From Psychrobacter arenosus (GTDB lineage: Bacteria > Pseudomonadota > Gammaproteobacteria > Pseudomonadales > Moraxellaceae), in assembly GCF_904848165.1 (NCBI RefSeq), contig NZ_LR884459.1:558001-622000 (forward strand): a stretch of 64,000 nt of DNA. The letters run 5' to 3'. Numbering within the stretch: position 1 is the first letter of the stretch; each line of letters begins with the position of its first letter. The translations under genes and the position numbers were made by a program. A model generated the notes under the pieces. It saw only the letters and a list, made by a program, of their open reading frames with translations, was not told the DNA's origin and searched no databases. Shown here piece by piece: positions 9,901 through 19,495 of this stretch.

Positions 9901-12001
9901 AATCAATATCCCCGGCCACATTCATGCGACCGGCTTCACCGCCATAGCGCAGATGACGTAAGTAGATATGATCTAAAGCGCCATAAGCATCTACCGAGAT
10001 ATCACCGGCAGGCACGTCAGCAGTCTGTACCCGACCATCAAATCTAGCATCAAAATTAGTCAACTCACCCGCGACGAGGTCAATCTTGGCATCGCCTTTG
10101 CCCTTGATTCCCACTTCACGGTTAGCTTGGCTTGCATCCAAACGAATCTGTAGGTCAGCGCCATTGATGGTGACATAGTGACGCTGCCCTTGCCGGCGTG
10201 CTTGCACTACCTTGCCATTTTTATTCTTGGTATTAATCGTTTGGCTGATATCGACCATACGACCACTGGCACTAATATTGCCTTGCAAACGCTCGACGGG
10301 TAAATCTTTACGATAGTTTTGCGGCAGCAGTTCATTGGTGACTGCATCGATTTGCCAAGTAAGAGGCTGGCGTCCGCGGGCGAGTTGGATTTGTCCTGTA
10401 CCGCTTAAATCCCCTACGATACCTTTATAGTTAATCTTATTTAGCGTGATCACATCACCAGTTTTGCGCATTTTGACATCATAACGACCAGGGGGTGCAA
10501 TGCTTAACTCATTGATGTCAGCATCCGCATCGACGGATAAACGCCCATTTTGCAAAATAACGCTAGCGCGACCTTTGGGGCTATTAATATCGCCAATGCT
10601 AGGCACATTATCGCGGACAAGCGCGCGCCAATTGGCATCGATATACCAAGGCGCCGTTTGCTTAGATTTGGCAGACTGGCGGCCACGAACCATAGAGACA
10701 TCCAGCTGCTCACCATCGCGCTGATCCAAAGCAATATCTATTTGCATATTGCCGGTAGGATTTTTATTAGCAAATTTGAAGTTGAGTTTACCGTCTAAGG
10801 TTTTAGGCGCATACGCTTTATACTCTGCATATTCGCGCGGAATAGCGCGGCGGATATCAAAATTGCGACCGCTGGCCTTAATATCTGCCGTAAAGGCTTC
10901 AGACCAATCTAGCAGTCCCGTTAAATTCAATCGACCTTGGGGCACATTCGCCGTCAATTGGCCGATGTCTAACTGACTGTTGGCTACTACCCCACGCGCT
11001 TGATAGCGGCCTGAAGGAATATCTTTGGCGGTTAAATCCGTATTGATACGCAGCTTAATATTAGAAATCACCCCGTTTGCAGTCAGCAATCCGGACTTCA
11101 GATGGATATTCTGCTCTTCCAAATACGGAATTTGAATATCATCCCAAAGAAGTTTGGCTTGGAACGGCGCATTGTCATCCAACCCTTGCGCGATAAATTC
11201 GCCTGCCACCTCGGAGTCGTTATAGCGGCTTTTTACCTTACCTATAGTACGTTTAAGGGTTCCTGATACGCTAACATCTAAAGGATCCACATAGATTTTT
11301 TCTAACGCGCTAACGGTAACAATAGCATCCGCATCTAGGGCATAGTCGCCACTAAGCTCAATAGTACCTTTGAGATCAGCAACCTTAACAATATCAGCAT
11401 ACTGTAGGTTTGCCTTACCAATAGTCACTAAGCTACCGACCCAGGTCAAATCTTGGGCCCTGACGTTTTTAACAATAATAGGGTCTTTGGTGACTTGCTT
11501 ATAATGGATGCTGTCAATCTGCGCTTGGTCAAAACGCAGATTTACCGGCAGTTTAAGCGTTTTATAATCGAAGGGCTCACCGGTAGGCGGGGCGCGATTA
11601 ATGACATCAATCCGCTTAATTTTAGCTTCTCTTAAATGCACTTCTTTAGCGAAGACCGCTCGCCAGCCCACTTTAACGTAAGCCTCATCCACATCAATAT
11701 CGATATCTTTGGTAGCCGGAATATGAATATCTCGAATCCAAATCCCATCTCTTAAGTTACCTTCGCCATAGGCAAACCTGATACCGGTCTCAGAGCTGAC
11801 TTTCTCTAAAAGGAATTTAGTGCCTTTTTCTGTCCCTGCTGCGTAATAAAAGACGGCAAACATGATGACCAGCAGCAACAAAACCAGCAGCAACAATTTT
11901 AATAAAAACGACAGCGGATACCATTGGCGCACGGCGGCAGCATCACGCTGTGCTGGGTCTTCTGAGGGCTCTTGTGGCGACTGGGGTTGATTGGTTATCA
12001 T
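6968..12001 (-). CDS. tamB: Translocation and assembly module protein TamB (AsmA-like)
   Basis: Very large inner-membrane-anchored protein that spans the periplasm, pairs with TamA and is thought to move phospholipids or assist outer-membrane protein insertion. One N-terminal membrane segment (about residues 27-52, Leu-rich) is followed by about 1,600 residues of repeating beta-strand sequence typical of AsmA-like lipid grooves, with recurring Gly-Asp-Leu/Ile-Asp units. The last 350 residues are the conserved TamB C-terminal domain and end in a YSWQF tail. Length (1,677) exceeds E. coli TamB (1,259). The ATG at 12001 is preferred to a TTG three codons upstream; neither has a strong ribosome binding site. 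It follows tamA after about 100 bases, so the two are probably one operon. Confidence 0.95.
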   Translation of the reverse strand: MITNQPQSPQEPSEDPAQRDAAAVRQWYPLSFLLKLLLLVLLLLVIMFAVFYYAAGTEKGTKFLLEKVSSETGIRFAYGEGNLRDGIWIRDIHIPATKDIDIDVDEAYVKVGWRAVFAKEVHLREAKIKRIDVINRAPPTGEPFDYKTLKLPVNLRFDQAQIDSIHYKQVTKDPIIVKNVRAQDLTWVGSLVTIGKANLQYADIVKVADLKGTIELSGDYALDADAIVTVSALEKIYVDPLDVSVSGTLKRTIGKVKSRYNDSEVAGEFIAQGLDDNAPFQAKLLWDDIQIPYLEEQNIHLKSGLLTANGVISNIKLRINTDLTAKDIPSGRYQARGVVANSQLDIGQLTANVPQGRLNLTGLLDWSEAFTADIKASGRNFDIRRAIPREYAEYKAYAPKTLDGKLNFKFANKNPTGNMQIDIALDQRDGEQLDVSMVRGRQSAKSKQTAPWYIDANWRALVRDNVPSIGDINSPKGRASVILQNGRLSVDADADINELSIAPPGRYDVKMRKTGDVITLNKINYKGIVGDLSGTGQIQLARGRQPLTWQIDAVTNELLPQNYRKDLPVERLQGNISASGRMVDISQTINTKNKNGKVVQARRQGQRHYVTINGADLQIRLDASQANREVGIKGKGDAKIDLVAGELTNFDARFDGRVQTADVPAGDISVDAYGALDHIYLRHLRYGGEAGRMNVAGDIDLRRDIAWDVTGDFDKFDVGYFLPDNPAILSGNLTTSGRWLPNKKANADSAGTLGAFKLKFDGVLDTAQLPAGKLNIDASGNAQVITINRFRHVGDAGSIDASGKVDVRQGLAWDIQAKMQQFNLGYFSADLPSNITGVIDTDGRWSDNQQSINLRRINLTGTLKGQPLSAVGSLDAQLTLPKDLSAYFERLKGQSGEAQYQQVNALIKRLDADNLVLRWGDNYLTANGNAQQLETKLNITSLDQLSDKLAGKVSGGATLTQPSGQSLPTIYVDLVGERMAFPGLLLRQGRIRGKIVNMANSPSQLVVSAEGLEFSGRVFKKVNAVFNGTEQDHVLSLSLGADQGAVSALVKGGFNRDTMQWSGVLGKGKITSKYATLQQLQPAQLIARLPIEGGANARSAQIQLAAHCWGATDQTGKLCLRDNLIASPEKGQLDLTLQNIDTSLLSPFMPNDLDWQAKLNGKADIGWQKGQKPNINATMYSDNGKFGLIQDGESEPVAITYKRVSLIAMSVADGLKIRSDINTGRGGRGYAEVVVDPYSTPKPITGAVVVNELNLAVFKPFFPGMRVLEGNITMAGGIGGTLSKPDFYGNVSLKDGRVAVLDMPINFTKINATAKIRGNEAVIDGRFNSGSGEGKIDGTINWQQKLQAKLSVVGENLVLTQPPLLIARVSPDIDIIVRPSDRYVNIEGAVSVPRATIRPPEASEDIITQSEDVVVLDRRLIGNLDEVLAISKPWSINADIGVDLGDEVNFRGFGAVLPLAGALEVKQRGQGVMQGIGVVQVSRRTNIDAFGQSLELNYAQIRFNGDIRKPNLSIEAAKEIEGKNVGVRVKGDTANPNIVVFNNAGLTQQQAMNALVTGRIRNPSGAQVSEQGFKSEVTNNLAAAGLSFGLSGTRSLTNEIGRAFGLQSLTVDASGNSEDTNLNVTGYITPDLYIRYGVGVFNAQNSLSIRYQLTRRVYVEATSAAENAVDVVYSWQF

Positions 12002-12099
12002 GATACTCAAGTAGGTAAATTAATAAATAACAACAAGCTGTTTTAGACTTAAGACCTTATTGATTGGCCTAGCCTTATACCTTTATACAAACGCGGTCA

Positions 12100-15000
12100 T
12101 TATAAAGGCGAACCAATAAAGAAGTGTAATCTAACAGGAATACTCTCTTCCGTCACCCCTGCTGCCACATCTACTCGCACGACGCCGATGGGAGACGCCC
12201 AACGTACCCCAACGCCCACACCGACTTTAGTATCGGTATCAAAATCTTTATCGTAGGCGTTACCCACATCCGTAAACACCGCTGCTCTGAGTCCCGGTTT
12301 AAACTCATAGTTATATTCTGCGCTACCGACAGCGAGTATTTGCCCACCGGTTAAGTAGCCTTTCTCAATAGGCGATAAGCTGTTGTAATCAAAGCCACGG
12401 ATACTCTGATCGCCACCGGCAAAGAAACGTAATTTATACGGCACTTCGTAAAAATCATCTGCCCATAAGTAGCCGGCGTCAAATTTACCCAAGACTTGAT
12501 GCTCTTTATTTTCACCGAAGCTATAGAGACCTCGTACGCCCGCGCGCGCGATAGCCATATTGGTATCGGTCAATGCGCCTTCCGCCCCTGCCTCTAGGCC
12601 ATAGTATTGACGAATCCCCATCGTTGGGTTGGTGACATTGTCCACATCCAGCTTACTCATGCCATAACCCAACAATAAGGCCTGTTGGCGAGGTTGCGAG
12701 GAGGTAAAGCGTACAGGGAGATTGTCACGTTCGGCCTCATCCACGCTGGTGTCTAGTTGATCCAAACGATAGCGCAAGGAATAAGTGCGATCCCAGCTGT
12801 TTTCGCGGCGAATATTGCGGGCTAATGCTGCTTTTAACGTCTTAGTCGACAAATCAAAGTTACCCTCGCCTTGATCGATGACCTCTTCTTCATAAGTCAG
12901 CTGGGCATCTAAGGTGTCGTTAAGCGGGTGGTTCCAAGGACGCTTGCCATAGACCGTCACATTTTTATTAATTCGTGAAGCCGCCACTTCTAGTCCGGCT
13001 TGATAGCCATCACGGTTAATCAAATTGTAATCAATTTTACCCGTAGCTCGTACACCCGTATCGGTACCATAACCAATACCCACTTGCGCGTCACGCGGTT
13101 TCTCTGAAGACACATAAACATACAGCGGTACTTTTTTATCCTGCTGCACTTCTTCTGGGGTTTTGCGGCCTGCGAGTTTTTCAGGTTTTAAGACCGTATT
13201 CTTATCGCTATCATCTGGGATGATTTTTTCAGCAATATTACTGATAGAGTCACTGATTCTACCCAATAAGTTTTTGGCCTTCTGATCTTTTTCGTCTAAG
13301 ACTCGGTCATCCGGTAAAGAGATTAAACGCTCTGCTTTTTGTTGAATAGCTAAGAGCTTCGCTTGGGTTTCGGCATCGACTTGGAAGTTAATCGGTGCGA
13401 TATCCTGCTGGTCAATGGTTTCGCTATTGGCGCTGCCATTATTTTCACTGGTTAAGGTGGCGCCGCTGCTATCCGTGTCCGTATTCACCTGAATACTGCC
13501 GTCACTAATGGTCAAATCTGCATCGTTGGCGGGATCTAGTGGGTCATCATCGCCAACGGTGCTATCAAAACCTAAAGTGGCCGCTTTATCTTCAGCTTCA
13601 CTCGGTAATATCACTTCAACGTTGACGGTATTAAAATAACGGGTAGCCGACAAGTCATTACTGAACTTGGTAATATCAGGTCGATAATAAGGGTCGCCCG
13701 CTTCAAAGCCTAACAGCTTGCGCAGCAGCTCAGGTTTGACCGGCAGCTTATTGGGATCACGAGTGAGCTCATTATTCTCAGAGTCATAAGTAAAAAAGAC
13801 AATCTCATCAAACTTATAGCGCTCACCAGTGTCATAAATTAAATCAACGTCTGCAGTGTTATCCGGCAAGATGATATCCACAGATTTGTTAAGCCAGTAT
13901 TGATCAAAATAACCTTCGTTGCTGCTCAACGTCTCTAACGCCGCTTTGGACGACTTATAAACCCCGTGGTTAAAGATATCTTTTTCTTGCGGCGGTAGGG
14001 ATTTTTCTAAAGCCTGGAATTTAGGGTCATCGCCCCCTTCCCCTCGCACATCAATCAAGCGACTGTCTACGAGGACAGGCTCACCTAATTCTTCGATAAT
14101 CACATCAATCTGATCGTCAGTCGTCCGCTTTAACCGTAACGTCACTTCGTAATACCCGACCGCTTTCGCCGCATTTAAAGCGGTTTGTCGTAAGCGCGGC
14201 AGCGCGGCAGTAAAGTCTTCAATAGACTGCACCGTGATGTCTTCGAGCGAGGCTTTGATATTGCTAATCGGCTGCGTCTTGGCGTCCGCTTTAATCAGTT
14301 TCGCAGGGGTATTTTCTGTCGCTTTTTGCTCTAGATATACCGTAGCATTGACTCGTGGCAGCGCCACATAGCCATCTTTAAAGTAACGGTTATATAGGCG
14401 TTTAAGCGGGTTGGTACTGTTACGGGCACGGGTTGGAGATTTGGCTGCACTGTCGTCCAAGCTGTCTGCAACCGCGTCTGACTCACTGCTGGCCTCGTAG
14501 TCTGGTAGGTAGTCATCGGGGTCAATTTTTTCACCCTTAGCCGCCTCAACAGCCTTAACATAAGCGTCTGTCTGTTGTTGCTGCTCACTGCCCTTGATCT
14601 GGTCATCATTTTGCTGAGCCAATATCTTCGTCGGGTTGGCTTGCTCAGTAATATCATCGCCACTGGCTACCTTACCGCTACTAACCGAATTTGACACTTC
14701 GATAGGACGGTCCATGACTGGGGTTGACGTACTGGTAACAGGCGTCTCTTCTTCAAGTCCTAAGGTTTCTAGATTGCTAGGTGCGGTCAATGTCGCTGAG
14801 CTCAGCTCCGTATCCAAACCAATGGGCGCCACCTTGCTATCTAAAGTCGCTACAGGCGTATCAAACTGCGCGGCTTGTTGTACCAAACCATCGACCACAC
14901 CTAATTGGCTGTCAATCTCGCTAGGCGTCATCATCTTATAGCCATCTTGCTGCAGCTGCTGTGCTTCTTCCACCAATACGGCTTGTGACACCAGAGGAAT

Positions 15001-15657
15001 AGGGGCATTTGGCGGTGGCGCGCTATTATTATCTAGGCCCTCGCCTGCTTCAGTGTTGGCATTTGCATTTGCAGCTGTATTCGGCGCAGTTGTACCAGTA
15101 CTATTTTGCTGGTTAGCGGCTTCCTTATCCGCAGCGCTCTGTTTCTTAAAATCGAAATCGGGATTTTTAGGGGGTTTATTATTTAGCGTCTGCTCACGGT
15201 ACTCTTCTAATACTGAGGCATCAATTAAGCCGTCATCGACCGCTTTTTTTAGCCGTAAGGCATCTAAGGCTTGATTCACTTTAGTGTCGTTTTTATTCTT
15301 ACTGTCTTTACTGGTAGTGACACTGTTGAGCACATCAGTGGCTGAAGTGGTCTCTGCCGCCTCGGCATAAGACACCAACATAAGACTGCTCATAGCAGTC
15401 GCTAAAGCGGTAGTAGCAAAGTATTTTTTTGGCATAGAAGAGAGACTAGTAGTAAGAGTGGGGTCAGTCACAGCAGGGCGGCTGACAAAAGGGCGGTTAA
15501 TACAAGCAGTGTTAATAGCAGCATAAAGGGTGTTGAGATAAGCCGTAACTCCAGCTAAAGCCTTTGCAGATGAGCTTATCGTTTGCGTACAGACCTTATC
15601 AGTCTCTTGTGACACTGTAGCGACTGGCGTGGCAATAGTTGAAGTTTTACCTCTCAT
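12100..15657 (-). CDS. tamA: Outer-membrane protein TamA (BamA/Omp85 family)
   Basis: Omp85-family barrel partner of TamB. POTRA-like repeats run from about residue 415 to 690 (GYYEVTLRLKR, ERYKFDEIVFF, TRYFNTVNVEVILP). A roughly 160-residue acidic, low-complexity insertion sits between the YFNTVNVEV strand and the VPLYVYVSSEKPRDAQVGIG strand that normally follow closely in POTRA3. The 16-strand barrel fills the last 330 residues, with the Omp85 loop motif GGDQSIRGF. A clear signal peptide begins only at Met75 (MPKKYFATTALA to YAEAAE), so translation may start at 15435; the longer frame has only a weak AAGG 12 bases upstream. Between the signal peptide and the POTRAs lies about 300 residues of Gln/Asp/Thr-rich linker. 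Total length is about twice E. coli TamA (577). Confidence 0.93.
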   Translation of the reverse strand: MRGKTSTIATPVATVSQETDKVCTQTISSSAKALAGVTAYLNTLYAAINTACINRPFVSRPAVTDPTLTTSLSSMPKKYFATTALATAMSSLMLVSYAEAAETTSATDVLNSVTTSKDSKNKNDTKVNQALDALRLKKAVDDGLIDASVLEEYREQTLNNKPPKNPDFDFKKQSAADKEAANQQNSTGTTAPNTAANANANTEAGEGLDNNSAPPPNAPIPLVSQAVLVEEAQQLQQDGYKMMTPSEIDSQLGVVDGLVQQAAQFDTPVATLDSKVAPIGLDTELSSATLTAPSNLETLGLEEETPVTSTSTPVMDRPIEVSNSVSSGKVASGDDITEQANPTKILAQQNDDQIKGSEQQQQTDAYVKAVEAAKGEKIDPDDYLPDYEASSESDAVADSLDDSAAKSPTRARNSTNPLKRLYNRYFKDGYVALPRVNATVYLEQKATENTPAKLIKADAKTQPISNIKASLEDITVQSIEDFTAALPRLRQTALNAAKAVGYYEVTLRLKRTTDDQIDVIIEELGEPVLVDSRLIDVRGEGGDDPKFQALEKSLPPQEKDIFNHGVYKSSKAALETLSSNEGYFDQYWLNKSVDIILPDNTADVDLIYDTGERYKFDEIVFFTYDSENNELTRDPNKLPVKPELLRKLLGFEAGDPYYRPDITKFSNDLSATRYFNTVNVEVILPSEAEDKAATLGFDSTVGDDDPLDPANDADLTISDGSIQVNTDTDSSGATLTSENNGSANSETIDQQDIAPINFQVDAETQAKLLAIQQKAERLISLPDDRVLDEKDQKAKNLLGRISDSISNIAEKIIPDDSDKNTVLKPEKLAGRKTPEEVQQDKKVPLYVYVSSEKPRDAQVGIGYGTDTGVRATGKIDYNLINRDGYQAGLEVAASRINKNVTVYGKRPWNHPLNDTLDAQLTYEEEVIDQGEGNFDLSTKTLKAALARNIRRENSWDRTYSLRYRLDQLDTSVDEAERDNLPVRFTSSQPRQQALLLGYGMSKLDVDNVTNPTMGIRQYYGLEAGAEGALTDTNMAIARAGVRGLYSFGENKEHQVLGKFDAGYLWADDFYEVPYKLRFFAGGDQSIRGFDYNSLSPIEKGYLTGGQILAVGSAEYNYEFKPGLRAAVFTDVGNAYDKDFDTDTKVGVGVGVRWASPIGVVRVDVAAGVTEESIPVRLHFFIGSPL

Positions 15658-16069
15658 AATAGTCTATACCTTGCAAACTTAATAATAATCATGATAAAAC
15701 TCTGCTCATGTCGCTAATAAATACAGCCAGTAGGGGTTAAAAACGACTATAAATTCGATTACTAAGGGCGGTTTATTACTAAAATAAAGCAGTAATAGCT
15801 TATGAGTTATAACCGCTAGGGCTCATAAATAGACCCTATAAAACTTACAAATCATAACCCAGTTAATGCGCTAATAATAGCTTAGTATGCAGGTATTTAT
15901 ATTTCAGCCTTGTTATTATACGGCCTAACTTCACAGCGCTGTATTATAAATATAGGGTGCATAAGTTCTTTGGTCTAGATAGTGGCTTTGGGTCACCTAA
16001 GCGCTTTGGACCGACTAAAATCATAAGTAATAGCTTGGCATACAGCCATCTTTACCGTTAGGAGCCAGC
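15658..16069. other. Divergent promoter region, tamA and MFS gene
   Basis: About 410 AT-rich bases that must hold promoters in both directions. No strong promoter, hairpin or small gene stands out. Confidence 0.4.
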
Positions 16070-17404
16070 ATGGCCACCCAATTTCAACTTTTTCGCCATC
16101 GCCGCTTTACCTCGATGTTCTTTACCCAGTTTTTGGGCGCTTTTAACGACAATGTCTTTAAACAGGCATTGATTCTGGTCTTGACCTTTAGCGCTGCTAG
16201 CAAAATGGGGGTGGAGATTAGCATATTAAATAACCTAGCCGCCATGCTATTTATCTTACCGTATTTTTTATTCTCGGCCTTAGCGGGGCAATTGGCAGAT
16301 AAGTTCGAAAAATCAAAACTTACCCGTGGGTTAAAACTGCTTGAGCTTGCCATTATGCTAGTGGCGGCCGTTGGGTTTATTTTTGAGTTATATCCGCTAT
16401 TATTTGTCGCTTTGTTTCTGATGGGTACGCACTCTACTTTCTTTGGTCCCATCAAATATGCTTACTTGCCCCAAGCAATGCATGGCAATGAACTGGTGGG
16501 GGCAAATGGTCTGTTTCAAATGGGCACCTCACTAGCTATTCTATTGGGGATGATCATAGCAGGCGTCTTAGCGCAGCTGACCAATCCGCTATATTGGGTG
16601 AGCGCTTGTGTGGTCGCTATCGCTGTCTTAGGGTATTTTGCGGCCAGATATATTCCTGTTACCCCCGCTATGCAGCCTAATCTCACGGTAAATTGGAACA
16701 TTTTTACTACCAGCTTAGACACCATAAAATACTTATACTCGCTCCCCTATCTATTTTTTATTATCCTAGGCAACAGTTGGTTTTGGTTCTACGGCGCCAC
16801 CTTTTTAACGCAAACGCCTGAATTTAGTAAAATCATTTTGCATGGCAATGAAATGGTGGTGATTTTCTTATTAACCCTATTCTCTGTTGGGGTCTCTATC
16901 GGTTCGCTGCTGTGTAAAACCTTAACCAAAAATACGGTTAGCTTGCGGTTATTGCCTTTTGGAATTGCGGGCTTAAGCATATTTGCTATCGATTTGTACC
17001 TATCATTGTCCGGTCTATCGATAACAAGTGAGGCGCTAGTCGGCATCGCCGAATTAAGTCAAGTGGCGGGCAGCTGGCGAGTATTTTTAGATTTATTTAT
17101 GCTAGGCTTTAGTGGCGGCTTGTATATCGTGCCCCTTTACGCTTCTATGCAGGCTTATGCCCCACCAAGCCATCGTGCTCGGGTCGTGGGCGCGAACAAT
17201 ATTTTCAATGCTTTATTTATGGTAACGGCGGCTATTTTTGCTATCGTGGTCTTAAACGTTTTGCAATTCTCTTTACCACAGCTGTTTTTAATTACTGGTA
17301 TATTAAATATAATTTTCGGCATCTTTTTATACTTTAAACTGCGTAAACATAGCCGTAACGCCATTATACAAACCCAAGACCCTGACGCTCATGTGAGCGC
17401 CTAG
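16070..17404 (+). CDS. MFS transporter related to the LplT/Aas lysophospholipid carrier
   Basis: A 444-residue, 12-helix carrier of the major facilitator superfamily. The opening FTQFLGAFNDNVFKQAL and the late motif RARVVGANNIFNALFMV are typical of LplT and of the transporter half of acyl-ACP synthetase/acyltransferase (Aas) fusions, which flip lysophospholipids across the inner membrane for re-acylation. No acyltransferase or acyl-ACP synthetase domain is attached and none is adjacent, so the substrate is inferred. AGGAG stands six bases before the ATG. The gene lies divergent from tamA, fitting a loose theme of phospholipid handling at the envelope. Confidence 0.82.
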   Translation: MATQFQLFRHRRFTSMFFTQFLGAFNDNVFKQALILVLTFSAASKMGVEISILNNLAAMLFILPYFLFSALAGQLADKFEKSKLTRGLKLLELAIMLVAAVGFIFELYPLLFVALFLMGTHSTFFGPIKYAYLPQAMHGNELVGANGLFQMGTSLAILLGMIIAGVLAQLTNPLYWVSACVVAIAVLGYFAARYIPVTPAMQPNLTVNWNIFTTSLDTIKYLYSLPYLFFIILGNSWFWFYGATFLTQTPEFSKIILHGNEMVVIFLLTLFSVGVSIGSLLCKTLTKNTVSLRLLPFGIAGLSIFAIDLYLSLSGLSITSEALVGIAELSQVAGSWRVFLDLFMLGFSGGLYIVPLYASMQAYAPPSHRARVVGANNIFNALFMVTAAIFAIVVLNVLQFSLPQLFLITGILNIIFGIFLYFKLRKHSRNAIIQTQDPDAHVSA

Positions 17405-17448
17405 CTTGCGATGATTTAGAGATTTATTTTACCGATTGCTTTTATAAA

Positions 17449-17477
17449 AAGGCGCTGACTATTTGACCTAGCGCCTT
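17449..17477 (-). terminator. Hairpin between the MFS gene and coq7
   Basis: Stem AAGGCGCT/AGCGCCTT with a 13-base loop. A T run follows only on the minus strand, so on plus, the direction of both flanking genes, it would act at most as a weak attenuator or RNA-processing element. Confidence 0.35.
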
Positions 17478-17499
17478 CATTCAGATTAAGGAAGCTGCC

Positions 17500-18159
17500 A
17501 TGACTTTGCCTACTTCAAACCAGCGTGCATTAAATAAAATGGACCGGATGTTGGTGGGGCTCGACCAAGCGCTTAGAGCGGTGGTGCCCCACTCTAACCC
17601 GACTACGCGCCCGCTTCCTGTGAGCGACGATACGATACCTGAGCTGTCTATTACTGAGTCCCGTCATGTGGCTGGGCTGATGCGTATCAACCACACGGGG
17701 GAAGTGTGTGCGCAAGGCCTCTACCACGGGCAAGCTTTTAGCGCTAAGGATGATGGCGTCAAAGCGGCGATGCAACACTCAGCTGAAGAAGAAGTGGATC
17801 ATCTGGTATGGTGCGAAACTAGGTTAGATGAGTTGGGCAGTCACCCCAGCGTGTTCACGCCCGTTTGGTATGGGTTATCTTTTGGTCTTGGCGCAGTGGC
17901 TGGGGCGATATCTAATGAGTTTAGCTTAGGCTTTGTCGCTGAGACAGAAGCTCAAGTCAGCGAGCATTTACAAGATCATATCGAACAACTGCCTCCGCAA
18001 GACCAGCGTACGCGTGAAATCTTAGCGCAGATGGATATTGAAGAATTACACCACCGAGAAACGGCCTTAGACAGTGGCGGGCGAGCCTTACCATTGCCTA
18101 TCAAATACGGCATGCGCTGGATGGCCAATCGTATGAAAGCTGTGGCTTATCACATTTAG
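17500..18159 (+). CDS. coq7: 3-demethoxyubiquinol 3-hydroxylase Coq7
   Basis: Di-iron monooxygenase that performs the last ring hydroxylation of ubiquinone synthesis; membrane-associated. The carboxylate and histidine ligands are visible: MRINHTGEVCAQGLYHGQA, EEEVDHLVWC, the central ETEAQVSEHLQDH, and IEELHHRETA. Length (219) fits the family's bacterial members. AGGA is seven bases before the ATG. It shares direction with the MFS gene, but the 95-base gap holds a hairpin and co-transcription is uncertain. Confidence 0.96.
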   Translation: MTLPTSNQRALNKMDRMLVGLDQALRAVVPHSNPTTRPLPVSDDTIPELSITESRHVAGLMRINHTGEVCAQGLYHGQAFSAKDDGVKAAMQHSAEEEVDHLVWCETRLDELGSHPSVFTPVWYGLSFGLGAVAGAISNEFSLGFVAETEAQVSEHLQDHIEQLPPQDQRTREILAQMDIEELHHRETALDSGGRALPLPIKYGMRWMANRMKAVAYHI

Positions 18160-18358
18160 TCAAGCGGATTAACGCCAGCAAGCTTGTTTTTAACAATCCA
18201 CCTATTGCGAGGGTCTTGAGGTATTTGTTACGGTATAATAAGCAGCAGGGAACTAATAATATTGATGGCACATTGATGGAGAGATAAGCTTAATTTCGTC
18301 ACCAGCCATTATCAAATAGCTTTTACATAACCATTAAACGACATAGGTAAGACATTAT

Positions 18359-19393
18359 ATGAAACGACATATCCCCTCTTCTACTTTAACGCTTTTAGCC
18401 GCCGCCACTTTGACAGTGATGTCTGTAGGCAGCGTACAAGCCGCTACGCCTGCAGGGCCAGACGCAGTACCCAGTGCGATCGACTCTAGCAAACGTGTGA
18501 TTCGCGCGGTCAATAGCAGTACTCAAGCTCCTAGCGCTGCTCAAACTGGTAATTCAGCCACTGCGCCACAGGTCTTGCCAAATACAGCGACTGCTCCCTC
18601 TGCCCCCTCTACTCCTACTGCCCCTATGAGCAAAGCTGAGCCAGAGCCTAAATTAGATGTGCGGGTCTATCAAAATCCACAAGTTGATTTAAGTAGTTCA
18701 GGTGTCGATCTGCGTCAAGGCCAGCTCAGCAATATTCCTACTCCGACCGCTTCAGTTTCTGCCGTGAGCTTTGTAGATACTGTATTGATTCCACAGACTC
18801 GTGATGGGGCTTCAGGTCAATTGGATGTCAGCCTATTAGATGACTTCTTAACTGAAGTGGCGCCTAACGTGCGTCATTATCCACCCAATTTCCCTAACCG
18901 CTCGCAGCGTTATAATACCCGCGAAAAAATCAAAGGGTTTGTAGATTGGATTGAGCAATATGCTACTGCACCAAACGCCTCTTATGAAGTCCTGCTACGC
19001 GCTGCTAAATTAAACGGTATGGCCCGTAACCTCGATTTGGGCTCTGACTACGCTATCCGTGCCAGCACTTATGTCGCTAAAGCTATCGACCGTCAACCTA
19101 ACAGTGCTGAAGCCAACTTTTTATACGGTATGATGCTGACGGAAGGCGGCGGCTTTAAAGAAGGTAAGAAATATTTAGATAAAGCTGTGTCTCTAGGCTA
19201 TACCGAAGCCGAGCAAAGCTTAGCGCAATCTGACCTATTAAGTGACCGCCGCGATGAAGCCTTAAATCGCCTGCGTCAATTACAGCAGCGTATGCCTAAT
19301 GACAAGATGATTGCTCAGCAAGTGAAGCTGGTAGAAGATGGTAAATATTATATCTGGGATATTCCAGCGCCAGACATCAATGTAAAACCATAA
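18359..19393 (+). CDS. Secreted TPR-like protein of unknown function
   Basis: A 344-residue protein with a good signal peptide (MKRHIPSSTLT to GSVQAAT), then about 110 residues rich in Ala, Pro, Thr and Ser. The C-terminal half is alpha-helical with TPR-like spacing: a unit at about 245-275 (IDRQPNSAEANFLYGMMLTE), then YLDKAVSLGYTEAEQ, then RRDEALNRLRQL. Probably a periplasmic scaffold or partner protein. I do not recognise the family. AGG stands 11 bases before the ATG, a weak site. An IS3-family element sits 36 bases after its stop codon and separates it from a terminator that probably belonged to it. Confidence 0.75.
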   Translation: MKRHIPSSTLTLLAAATLTVMSVGSVQAATPAGPDAVPSAIDSSKRVIRAVNSSTQAPSAAQTGNSATAPQVLPNTATAPSAPSTPTAPMSKAEPEPKLDVRVYQNPQVDLSSSGVDLRQGQLSNIPTPTASVSAVSFVDTVLIPQTRDGASGQLDVSLLDDFLTEVAPNVRHYPPNFPNRSQRYNTREKIKGFVDWIEQYATAPNASYEVLLRAAKLNGMARNLDLGSDYAIRASTYVAKAIDRQPNSAEANFLYGMMLTEGGGFKEGKKYLDKAVSLGYTEAEQSLAQSDLLSDRRDEALNRLRQLQQRMPNDKMIAQQVKLVEDGKYYIWDIPAPDINVKP

Positions 19394-19464
19394 TTGCTAC
19401 TTGCCCAACTAACGCAATAGTTATTTATTTGTCCCGTCCTAAAATAGGTTGATGATTTTAAATG

Positions 19465-19493
19465 AGCCAGATACTCCATGTATCTGGCTTTTT
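19465..19493 (+). terminator. Plus-strand terminator inside the left end of the IS
   Basis: A 10-bp perfect stem AGCCAGATAC/GTATCTGGCT with a 5-base loop, then TTTTT. It lies inside the IS, just after orfB, and points against the transposase genes. It would stop host transcripts that enter the element. Confidence 0.8.
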
Positions 19494-19495
19494 AT

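Noticed and set aside
10504..10734. Overlapping frames on both strands inside tamB and similar ones inside tamA, obg, gap and the ABC gene
   Set aside because: They lie wholly inside well-supported genes and show no signals of their own.
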